The position numbers and the translations under genes were made by a program. From positions 1 through 64,000 of the forward strand of contig SPPL01000007.1 of assembly GCA_004570955.1 (NCBI GenBank): a stretch of DNA of 64,000 nucleotides. The letters are read 5' to 3'. Positions 54,562-62,463 of this stretch are shown piece by piece. The stretch's first letter is position 1. Every line of letters begins with the position of its first letter. The notes beneath the pieces were generated by a model. That model did not search any database. It saw nothing but the letters and a program-made list of their open reading frames with translations, and was not told the origin of the DNA. Source of the stretch: Jeotgalicoccus nanhaiensis (GTDB taxonomy: Bacteria; Bacillota; Bacilli; Staphylococcales; Salinicoccaceae).

Positions 54562-55695
54562 ATGGACTATAAAACAAGAATAGCTAATCTTAGAAAAATC
54601 ATGCAGAAGAAGTCGCTGGATGCAGTATTAATTTCAAACTTTGAAAATCAATATTATTTCAGTGGATTGAAAGCGATTACGTATTCGAGACCAATTCTGC
54701 TCCTTGTGACGAAAGATGAAATGAGCATTGTGCTGCCTACACTTGAAGAAAATCATGCGAAACATAAAACGGATGCAGATTATTTGTACGTCTACCATGA
54801 AGTCGAAGAAAAAGACGGTGAACATTCATATCATGCACAAGTGGAGACACTGTTAAAAACAATCAATAAAGGATCACACGTTGGTATCGAATATAATTCA
54901 CTGCCGACACAAATTACGCTGATGTTAAAAGAAACAGGACTGGATTATATCAATATAGAAAAAGAAATTGTGCAGATGCGTGCAGTGAAGAGTGAAGAAG
55001 AAATTAAGATGATTAAAGAATCGGGAAAACTCGTCAGTCATGCTTTAAAAAAATCCGTAGAAAATGTGAAAAGCGGAATGAGCGAACTTGAGATGGATTA
55101 CTTCGGAAATGAATACTTATTTAAAGAAGTATCGAAAACATATCCGGATTCGACCTTTGATTATTTTGTCATGTCGCCTTCGGGGCTGGAAAGAACGAAT
55201 ACGCCGCATGTATTTTCAAATTCAAGAAAGGTAGAAGATCAAGATATTATTATCCATAGCAGACAGGTTGGACTTAATGGATATCGAGCAGAATGTGAAA
55301 GAACAATGTTTATAGGAGAACCGACGGAAAAACAGCGGGAAGTCTTTAATGTCATGGTGGAAGCACAAAAGGCAGCTTTAGATTTTATAAAGGTCGGGGT
55401 AACAGCCAAAGAAGTAAACCAGCGGGCACTGGATGTGATCGAGGAAGCGGGACTGCAGGAATATGTAGTACACCGTACAGGTCATGGAATTGGAATTGGA
55501 GTGCATGAAGAGCCGAGTTTGAGATTCGATAATGACTTGAAACTTGAAGCGGGGATGGTATTTTGTATTGAACCGGGAATTTATATTCCCGAAGTAGGAG
55601 GTTTTAGACATTCGGATACGGTGGTGTTGGAAGACGACGGCACGGTATTGATTACGGAGTATCCGAGAGATATTGAGAGTTTGATAGTTAGGTAA
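54562..55695 (+). CDS. M24-fold protein with replaced metal ligands (creatinase-like)
   Basis: A 377-residue pita-bread protein. Compared with the M24 peptidase at 33460, the metal ligands are altered: first Asp to His232 (IIHSRQVG), second Asp to Glu244 (NGYRAECERT), third Glu to Ser351 (GGFRHSDT). His in HRTGHGIGIGVHE and Glu in EPGIYIPE stay. Creatinase has lost the same ligands, and H216 (TPHVFS) and the ERT triad recall it. So this is probably not a metal peptidase, but a creatinase-like C-N hydrolase or another M24 hydrolase. It is the last gene of the PucR locus. Confidence 0.75.
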   Translation: MDYKTRIANLRKIMQKKSLDAVLISNFENQYYFSGLKAITYSRPILLLVTKDEMSIVLPTLEENHAKHKTDADYLYVYHEVEEKDGEHSYHAQVETLLKTINKGSHVGIEYNSLPTQITLMLKETGLDYINIEKEIVQMRAVKSEEEIKMIKESGKLVSHALKKSVENVKSGMSELEMDYFGNEYLFKEVSKTYPDSTFDYFVMSPSGLERTNTPHVFSNSRKVEDQDIIIHSRQVGLNGYRAECERTMFIGEPTEKQREVFNVMVEAQKAALDFIKVGVTAKEVNQRALDVIEEAGLQEYVVHRTGHGIGIGVHEEPSLRFDNDLKLEAGMVFCIEPGIYIPEVGGFRHSDTVVLEDDGTVLITEYPRDIESLIVR

Positions 55696-55700
55696 GTTTT

Positions 55701-55737
55701 GGAAAATCTCGAGAAGATAAACTTCTCGAGATTTTCC
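55701..55737. terminator. 16-bp perfect hairpin after the M24-fold gene
   Basis: GGAAAATCTCGAGAAG (55701-55716) and CTTCTCGAGATTTTCC (55722-55737) are perfect complements around ATAAA. It closes the PucR locus. Confidence 0.8.
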
Positions 55738-55916
55738 TCATTATTTTAGGTAATCGATCTGTAATGATGATAGTTATAAATAAAATATTATAAAATTGAA
55801 GATGCTTTCAATAAATTATAGAAATAACTAGGTTTATCCTATCTACCTCTTAGTCTTTCTTTCTCTGTTTACCTTCCATATAATAAAAGTAATATCAACA
55901 GATCAAGAGGGATGTT

Positions 55917-58796
55917 ATGGAGTCAAGAAAAGCAAACTTATTAAACGCTTATGAACGTGGTTTTATTGACCGCTTTACAACGAAAACTTCTCATTATCCA
56001 CCAGAATTAATTATAAATTCTAAGAAAGAGAATGTATTGTCACCTATGCTCGATGCATTGGAATCTTGTGAGTCCTTCGTGATATCAGTGGCTTTCATTA
56101 CTGAAGGTGGAATCGCATCTCTTAAAACGGTGGTATATGAGCTTAACAAACGTGGTATACGTGGAAAGATTATCACATCTACATATTTAAATTTTAATAA
56201 ACCAAAAGTTTTCAAAGAGCTACTGAAGATACCAAATTTAGATGTACATATTACTGATCAATCAGGCTTCCATGCCAAAGGTTACGTATTCGATAAAAAA
56301 GATTATTCTATTATGTTCATTGGTAGTTCTAATTTGACTGATGCCGCGTTAAAGAAGAACTATGAATATAATTTAAAATTGACTTCGCTAGATAATGGTG
56401 AGGTTATTCAGTATTTTAAATCACAGTTTGATGATTTATGGATTAATTCAACATTATTAACACAACAATGGATTAGAAAATATGATGAAATATATGCAGA
56501 TACTAAACATGATGATAAGGTACTACAGCTAATAGAAACGAAAAAGCCTTATCGTTATGACAATATCGATCCTAAAGAAATAACACCAAATTTAATGCAG
56601 GAGGAAGCATTAGATTCCTTGAAAAATCTACGTTTAACTGGTGAACGAAAAGGATTGGTTGTTTCAGCGACTGGTACTGGTAAGACTTATTTATCTGCAT
56701 TTGATGTAAAGAATGTAAATCCAGAACGCGTATTGTTTATAGCACATAGAGAGCAAATTTTATTGAAATCATTGAATGATTATAGAGATTTGCTTGGAGG
56801 AGATCCAAGTGATTACGGCATTTATAGCGGCTCTAAAAAAGATATTAATGCTAAGTATATGTTTGCGACGGTTCAAACATTTTCAAAAGAGAGTCATTTA
56901 GAACAATTTCCTAAAGATGCTTTTGATTATATTATAATAGATGAAGCCCACCGAAGCAGTGCTAGTTCATATACTAAGATTATTAATTATTTTGAACCTG
57001 AGTTTTTATTAGGGATGACAGCGACTCCTGAACGTACAGATAATAATGAAATCTTTGGTTTATTTGATTTCAATATTGCTTATGAGATACGCCTACAAAA
57101 AGCATTAGAAGCAGAAATTTTATCTCCATTTCATTACTTTGGTGTGACGGATTATGTTGTAAACGGGGAGATTATTAACGACACGAGTTCTTTGAGCGAT
57201 TTACTAGATCAAGATAGAATTCAACATATTATTGATAAATTATATTATTACTCTCACGCAGGCGAAGAAGTACGTGGTTTAATGTTTGTTTCTAATAGAG
57301 AGGAAGCATATAGACTCTCCGAACTACTGAATCAAAGAAATTATAAAACAAAAGCACTGACAGGGATGAATTCTCAAGAAGAACGTCAGGAAGCGGTTAA
57401 ATTACTCGAAAGTAATAAGTTAGACTATCTAATTACTGTAGATATTTTTAATGAAGGTGTGGATATACCTTCAATAAACCAAGTTGTAATGTTAAGACAA
57501 ACAGAATCGAGTATTATTTTTGTCCAACAATTAGGTCGGGGTCTAAGGAAACATGAGGATAAAGAATTTCTTACAGTGATTGATTTTATCGGTAACTATA
57601 AAAATAACTATTTAATTCCTGTGGCTTTAACTGGAGATAAATCTTTTAATAAAGATAAATTACGTAAAGATGTAGTTGATAGAAGTTTAATTACTGGTGA
57701 ATCAACGATTAACTTTGAGAGAATTGCACAGGATAGAATTTTTAAATCTATTTCAAAAGCTACTTTGGATTCAATGGCGAACTTAAAAAGAATGTATCAC
57801 TATACAAAAAATAAGCTAGGGCATATTCCGACTTTAGTCGACCTGCAAATAGATCAAGATTCGATGAATCCAATGTTAGTTTTAAATAAGTTTGATCACT
57901 ATATTGAATTTTTATCTAAGATAAAAGAAGAAACAGAGCCGTTAACGAATGGGCAAGATCGTATCCTAACTTTCTTATCTAAGGAAATAGTTGACGGGAA
58001 GCGTGTGACCGAAGTGTTGTTACTTCAGCAACTTTTCAAAGGACCTGTAAATAAAGCAGAATTCCAGTGGGATATGAATGAGAAAAAATATTATATGTCT
58101 GATGAAACGATGAAATCAATCATAAGAATGTTTACCTTAGAATTTTATACAATGCAGAAAACTGAGAAATATAAATATCCTCTTATAGAAATTAGAGGTG
58201 AAAATATTTATCTGACGAAAGAGTTTAGGACTTCACTGAAAGATGAATATTTTAAAAAACAGGTAGAAGATTTAATTGACCTAGCTTTATTAAACGCTAA
58301 AGAATATGATCAATCTACTCAATTAACAATTAATGAGAAGTACAGTAGGGCAGATGTATGTAGACTGTTGAATTGGGAGAAGGATGAGGCTAGCACGATC
58401 TATGGATATAAAAATAAACATAATACAACGCCAATATTTGTGAATTATAATAAAAGTGATGATATTGATGAATCAGTCCGTTATGATGACCGATTTTTAG
58501 ACTCGCATGTCTTCCAATGGTATACGAGAAAAGGAACGGATTTAAACTCGAAGATTAATAGAGAAGTTATTGAAGACTACAAAAATGACGACACAGTTAT
58601 ACATCTGTTTGTTAAACGAGACGACGATGAAGGTGTCTATCATTATTATATGGGGGAAGTCGGTATCGATTTAAAATCTATAGAAAATGCATCGATTGGG
58701 CTGATGGACAACAAGCACAAAGTAGCGAAGATGAATTTTATTTTAGAACATCCTGTTGATTATAATATGTATCGATTTATAGATGGAGAGCAATAA
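55917..58796 (+). CDS. HKD nuclease-SF2 DEAH helicase fusion with C-terminal DUF3427
   Basis: A 959-residue fusion. Residues about 30-190 are a phospholipase D-fold (HKD) nuclease domain with one motif, HAKGYVFD, plus GSSNLT. Residues about 220-600 are a superfamily II helicase: Walker A SATGTGKTY, IIDEAHR, GMTATPERTD, and motif VI LRQTESSIIFVQQLGRGLR. The last 300 residues fit DUF3427. Such proteins are typical of phage-defence islands (established for the class). AAGAGGGATGTT is a weak ribosome-binding site. It lies alone upstream of the GHKL operon, behind a hairpin. Confidence 0.85.
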   Translation: MESRKANLLNAYERGFIDRFTTKTSHYPPELIINSKKENVLSPMLDALESCESFVISVAFITEGGIASLKTVVYELNKRGIRGKIITSTYLNFNKPKVFKELLKIPNLDVHITDQSGFHAKGYVFDKKDYSIMFIGSSNLTDAALKKNYEYNLKLTSLDNGEVIQYFKSQFDDLWINSTLLTQQWIRKYDEIYADTKHDDKVLQLIETKKPYRYDNIDPKEITPNLMQEEALDSLKNLRLTGERKGLVVSATGTGKTYLSAFDVKNVNPERVLFIAHREQILLKSLNDYRDLLGGDPSDYGIYSGSKKDINAKYMFATVQTFSKESHLEQFPKDAFDYIIIDEAHRSSASSYTKIINYFEPEFLLGMTATPERTDNNEIFGLFDFNIAYEIRLQKALEAEILSPFHYFGVTDYVVNGEIINDTSSLSDLLDQDRIQHIIDKLYYYSHAGEEVRGLMFVSNREEAYRLSELLNQRNYKTKALTGMNSQEERQEAVKLLESNKLDYLITVDIFNEGVDIPSINQVVMLRQTESSIIFVQQLGRGLRKHEDKEFLTVIDFIGNYKNNYLIPVALTGDKSFNKDKLRKDVVDRSLITGESTINFERIAQDRIFKSISKATLDSMANLKRMYHYTKNKLGHIPTLVDLQIDQDSMNPMLVLNKFDHYIEFLSKIKEETEPLTNGQDRILTFLSKEIVDGKRVTEVLLLQQLFKGPVNKAEFQWDMNEKKYYMSDETMKSIIRMFTLEFYTMQKTEKYKYPLIEIRGENIYLTKEFRTSLKDEYFKKQVEDLIDLALLNAKEYDQSTQLTINEKYSRADVCRLLNWEKDEASTIYGYKNKHNTTPIFVNYNKSDDIDESVRYDDRFLDSHVFQWYTRKGTDLNSKINREVIEDYKNDDTVIHLFVKRDDDEGVYHYYMGEVGIDLKSIENASIGLMDNKHKVAKMNFILEHPVDYNMYRFIDGEQ

Positions 58797-58825
58797 ACTG
58801 TGAGAACTATGTATTCTTACAGTTT
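58795..58825 (+). terminator. Terminator after the helicase gene
   Basis: AAACTGTGAGAA pairs with TTCTTACAGTTT (one wobble) around CTATGTA, then TATTTGTT. It overlaps the stop codon and separates the helicase from the GHKL operon. Confidence 0.7.
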
Positions 58826-58860
58826 ATTTGTTATTTAATTTCAAAGAATTTTATATCAAA

Positions 58861-58890
58861 TTGATTATTATCTACAATATAGATTAGAAT
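58861..58890 (+). promoter_or_regulatory. Possible promoter of the GHKL operon
   Basis: -35 TTGATT (58861-58866), 18-base spacer, -10 TAGAAT (58885-58890), 56 bases before the start. One of several AT-rich candidates. Confidence 0.4.
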
Positions 58891-58945
58891 TAGCATATTA
58901 AATATTTCTTGAGTTAATATTTTAACTTGATATTGGAGGATTAAA

Positions 58946-60859
58946 TTGAAAAATAATGATTTTCAATTTGCGAAAATTGAATATATTGAAAATACTACGT
59001 TTGATGGTTCTTTAGACTCGTTCTACGAAAAAGGGATAGAAGGAACTATAAGAGAGAACATTCAAAATTCCATTGACGCAAAACTAGATAATGAGGAAAA
59101 AGTAAAGATAGAAATTGTTTTGGGGAAAATAGGGAAATCCGATTTGCCTGGAATTGATGAAGTATTTAAACATATAGATTCCATGGAAGGAAAGAATGAA
59201 TATACAGTTGAAAAAATTCAGTATATGCAGAGTAAAAAAGAAGAAAATTCAATTAATGTCCTGACTATAGAAGACCTAAATACAAAAGGACTATCAGGAG
59301 CGAAGAATGGACAATCTGGTCGTTCCGAAGATACATTTGGTTCGTACGCTTATAGGAAAGGTTTCCATAATAGAAATGAAAATGAAGAAGCAGAAATATC
59401 GCGTGGAGGTTCGCATGGTATTGGTAAAATTTCTAATAATGCTGTTTCTGATATAAATTTAATGTATTTTGCAAATTGTGATGGGATAGGTGAAAAACAT
59501 GTTGGAGGAAGTATTCATTTAATCGAACATAGATATGAAGATCAGTATTACAGATCAACAGGATATTTTTCCAGAAAAAACTATGAAGATAACCGATTAT
59601 ATCCTTTTGAAAATCTGGGATATAGTAAGATTTTCAATAAAGATAACAGAGGACTTAAAATAATAATTCCATATTTACGTGAAGAATTTACAGATTTTAA
59701 AAAGATAGTTCAAGCTGTTTGTGATAATTTTTTCGTGGCTATTCTTAATGAAAAGGTTGAAGTTGAAATAATCGATAAAACTCAAAATACAGATATGGTT
59801 ATTAATAAGGAAAGTTTAGTAGAAATTATAAATGATAAAAAATATTATGAGAATAATAAACCTAATATAAAGAAAGTGTTCACGCCTTTGTATGTACAGA
59901 CACTTCAAGAGATTGGAACACCGGAGAAGTTAATAGTAGAATCATTAAACGAGACTTATGAGTTTGATTTATATTTTAAATATGATGAAGAATTACCAGT
60001 TGGTCGAGTTGGGATCGTACGATCAATGGGGATGAAAATAGTTGATTATAAGGTTGAAAGATATATAAGAAGACCATATAATGCTGTTCTCATTGGTGGA
60101 CCTAAGGAAGATGGCTTTCTTAAAAGTATGGAAAATGAATCTCACACTCAAATATCGTCTGACAATATTAAAGACTCTAATAGCAAGAAAAACGCGAAAA
60201 AATTCCTACGTAATTTAACCACTCAAATGCAGAAGATTATAGATGAGTCTATCAATAGAAATAGTGTAAGCAGTGGTGAACTTGACACAAGCCATATACT
60301 TTCAGAGCTTGATTCAACATTTAGTAAGAATTTATCTAGATCATCAGAGAAAGTACAAATTGATTCTAAGACTGAGCTACTAAAGAAAAAACCTAAAGAG
60401 AGAAGAAAGTCTAGAAAAGGAGTTGTAGATCCTCAGCCAGGGAAGAAAAAACAAAAAAGAATACCACGGAAACTCAAACCTGGTACTGAAGAACAACAAG
60501 GTTACGAGGCATTAATTTTACCAAATTCTTCAGTTGAAAGAATCTCCTTGAATGATAAAGAAATCATTAAATTTGATTTTAATAATATAGAGGAATCGAA
60601 AAATTGGAAGGAATGTGATATTACATTTGTTGTAGTAGATGGAATGGGGCAAGAACATCAAAATGAAGCGCGGTTAACTGATAATTACATGTTAATAAAA
60701 GATGCTGCAAGTAATGATACTTACACATTCAATGATTATAAAATAAACAATGTAAAAATTAAAAATAATACATCCATAATAAACTTAATAAAACATAGTT
60801 CTATAAAAGATACTTTAAAATATTTATATAAAATAGAGGTGAGAATTAATGATTTATAA
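58946..60859 (+). CDS. GHKL ATPase (MORC/paraMORC-like), candidate defence protein
   Basis: A 637-residue protein with a GHKL ATPase at its N-terminus. The N box is E37-x3-N41-x2-D44-A45, the G1 box is degenerate (IEDLNTKGLSG around D110) and the G2 box is RGGSHGIGK at 153-161. An S5-like region follows, then a Lys/Arg-rich linker at about 480-515 (KKKPKERRKSRKG) suited to bind DNA, and a beta-rich C-terminal part. The start is TTG 58946 after GGAGG. GHKL proteins of this sort are known as partners of SF2 helicases and endonucleases in restriction-like islands. It is the first gene of a three-gene overlapping operon. Confidence 0.75.
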   Translation: MKNNDFQFAKIEYIENTTFDGSLDSFYEKGIEGTIRENIQNSIDAKLDNEEKVKIEIVLGKIGKSDLPGIDEVFKHIDSMEGKNEYTVEKIQYMQSKKEENSINVLTIEDLNTKGLSGAKNGQSGRSEDTFGSYAYRKGFHNRNENEEAEISRGGSHGIGKISNNAVSDINLMYFANCDGIGEKHVGGSIHLIEHRYEDQYYRSTGYFSRKNYEDNRLYPFENLGYSKIFNKDNRGLKIIIPYLREEFTDFKKIVQAVCDNFFVAILNEKVEVEIIDKTQNTDMVINKESLVEIINDKKYYENNKPNIKKVFTPLYVQTLQEIGTPEKLIVESLNETYEFDLYFKYDEELPVGRVGIVRSMGMKIVDYKVERYIRRPYNAVLIGGPKEDGFLKSMENESHTQISSDNIKDSNSKKNAKKFLRNLTTQMQKIIDESINRNSVSSGELDTSHILSELDSTFSKNLSRSSEKVQIDSKTELLKKKPKERRKSRKGVVDPQPGKKKQKRIPRKLKPGTEEQQGYEALILPNSSVERISLNDKEIIKFDFNNIEESKNWKECDITFVVVDGMGQEHQNEARLTDNYMLIKDAASNDTYTFNDYKINNVKIKNNTSIINLIKHSSIKDTLKYLYKIEVRINDL

Positions 60860-61700
60860 GAAAGGAGCATCATTTCCTCACCCCGTTTATTATGAGAATA
60901 CATCGAGTTACCAAGAGGGTTTTTTTGAATTCGATGTACTCAATTTGAGTGAAGACAAAAATTATTATATTTTCACATTTGAATACGAAATACAGTCAAA
61001 ATTTATTATGGACTTACTGAGAAATGAACAAGCGTATTTAAATATAATCATTCAGTCTAATGACAATTTTTTCTCAAGAATTAACTATAATGAAACAATG
61101 ATAAAAATTCCTAAAAACCGTTTAAGTTTAAATAAAAAAACAGAAGTCCAGTTGCAAATACAAAGTAAACAAGAAGTATATTTTTCAGAGACCCAAGAAT
61201 TAACTACTTTTTATAATGAATTCAAAAAAGATATAGTAGTTCCTAAGAATTCGTTATTAGGGTTTTCAAATACAGTAAGATATGATGGAAAAGGCAATAA
61301 ACCATTACTTCTTTTTGAATATGAAACTGATCCTGAATTGAAAAGTGAATTTAAAGTTGATTTAAGACCAGAGACTATTGTATTGGTTTTTAAAGATGAA
61401 AAATATCGGATGAAAGAATTTAACAAAAACCTTTCAAATATGTATGTCTATGCTGGTCTAAGTCAATCACTGATACAGTTTATTAATAATTACGGAAAAG
61501 ATGAAGAGTACGTTGATTTGGAAAGTTTATCTTCATCAAACTTAGATGTACTAGATCAAAAGCTATTTGAATTACTAGAAAGTAAGAACGTGGATCATAT
61601 TAGTTTAGAAGAAATTGATGAAATAATTTATAAAATTACGGACAATATAGTCGGGAAATATGTTGAAGCAGTTAGAGAGGTAAATAATTATGAATATTAG
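60849..61700 (+). CDS. Unrecognised protein encoded with the GHKL ATPase (283 residues)
   Basis: The N-terminal part (about 1-150) is rich in beta strands (FFEFDVLNL, YYIFTFEYEI, AYLNIIIQS), the middle has a conserved-looking FSNTVRYDGKGNKPLLLFEYE, and the C-terminal third is helical. No signal, membrane segment or nuclease motif is obvious. It overlaps the GHKL gene by 11 bases and the next gene by 11. The overlap makes co-function almost certain. Family unknown to me. Confidence 0.7.
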   Translation: MIYKKGASFPHPVYYENTSSYQEGFFEFDVLNLSEDKNYYIFTFEYEIQSKFIMDLLRNEQAYLNIIIQSNDNFFSRINYNETMIKIPKNRLSLNKKTEVQLQIQSKQEVYFSETQELTTFYNEFKKDIVVPKNSLLGFSNTVRYDGKGNKPLLLFEYETDPELKSEFKVDLRPETIVLVFKDEKYRMKEFNKNLSNMYVYAGLSQSLIQFINNYGKDEEYVDLESLSSSNLDVLDQKLFELLESKNVDHISLEEIDEIIYKITDNIVGKYVEAVREVNNYEY

Positions 61701-62433
61701 GTTACTAGCTGATGGTTATATGAAAAGTAATCATTTATTCGAAGATTTTAAAAATAACAATATTAATCTAGAAGAGCCTTATTTTTCAGACGAGTATGTA
61801 TCATTAGCGAAGGTTCCAGATTTTCCTATATATATGGGAAAAGGTAAAGAAAGATACAAAAAAGAAGAGTTTATAAAAGCGGTTAAAGTGATTAGAACAC
61901 ATTATATTGAGACACCGAGAGATATACATCTTAATGGAAAATTTTGGCACTCTCTATTGATTACTTCTAAGAGAGATTATTTAATAGAGAAATATCCACA
62001 AATTGAAAGTGAAAAAGAATTTTACAATATTATTCTTAAGAAGTTCGATTGGGAAAATTACATTTATAAGTGTGTATTAGCTGCAGAATATATCGCCGAT
62101 GCAGAATTATCTAGTACTAACGAAGAAGAAAAGTACATAAACTTAATTTATGATAATTTAGATGTTTTTAATTATATCATCAAGTATGAAATTTTTCGAA
62201 ATGCTAAGTTTCTAATAAACTTGCTGGATATAATTGAAGAAGAAAATTATAGTTCTATATTCAAAAAAAGAATTAGGGACAGATCAGATCTGGGGAGTGA
62301 TGAAAGATACGGTCGTAGGGTAATATTTGAGTTAAATAAGAATTATCCTGTAATTTTATCCCCTTTTATGGAAAAAGATGATCTTAAAGAACAAGTGAAA
62401 TTGGCTTTATCTCTTTATTATAATGAAGAATAA
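61690..62433 (+). CDS. Unrecognised helical protein, third gene of the GHKL operon (247 residues)
   Basis: A 247-residue mostly helical protein with LLADGYMK at the N-terminus, a central LNGKFWHSLLITSKRDYLI stretch and a C-terminal SDERYGRRVIFELNKNYP. It may belong to the DUF6339 type (tentative, recalled only by the LNxxFWxxL-like pattern). No enzymatic motif. GAGAGGTAAATAATT precedes the ATG, which lies in the 3' end of the previous gene. It is followed by a terminator. Confidence 0.7.
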   Translation: MNIRLLADGYMKSNHLFEDFKNNNINLEEPYFSDEYVSLAKVPDFPIYMGKGKERYKKEEFIKAVKVIRTHYIETPRDIHLNGKFWHSLLITSKRDYLIEKYPQIESEKEFYNIILKKFDWENYIYKCVLAAEYIADAELSSTNEEEKYINLIYDNLDVFNYIIKYEIFRNAKFLINLLDIIEEENYSSIFKKRIRDRSDLGSDERYGRRVIFELNKNYPVILSPFMEKDDLKEQVKLALSLYYNEE

Positions 62434-62435
62434 AG

Positions 62436-62463
62436 AATGCCTCAGAATAATCTGAGGCATTTT
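62436..62463. terminator. Bidirectional terminator between the GHKL operon and the GmrSD-like gene
   Basis: AATGCCTCAGA pairs with TCTGAGGCATT around ATAA, with T runs on both sides. Confidence 0.8.

Noticed and set aside
55738-55916. Riboswitch or T-box upstream of the accessory island
   Set aside because: No conserved T-box or riboswitch sequence is seen; only AT-rich DNA with a possible TATAAT near 55880.
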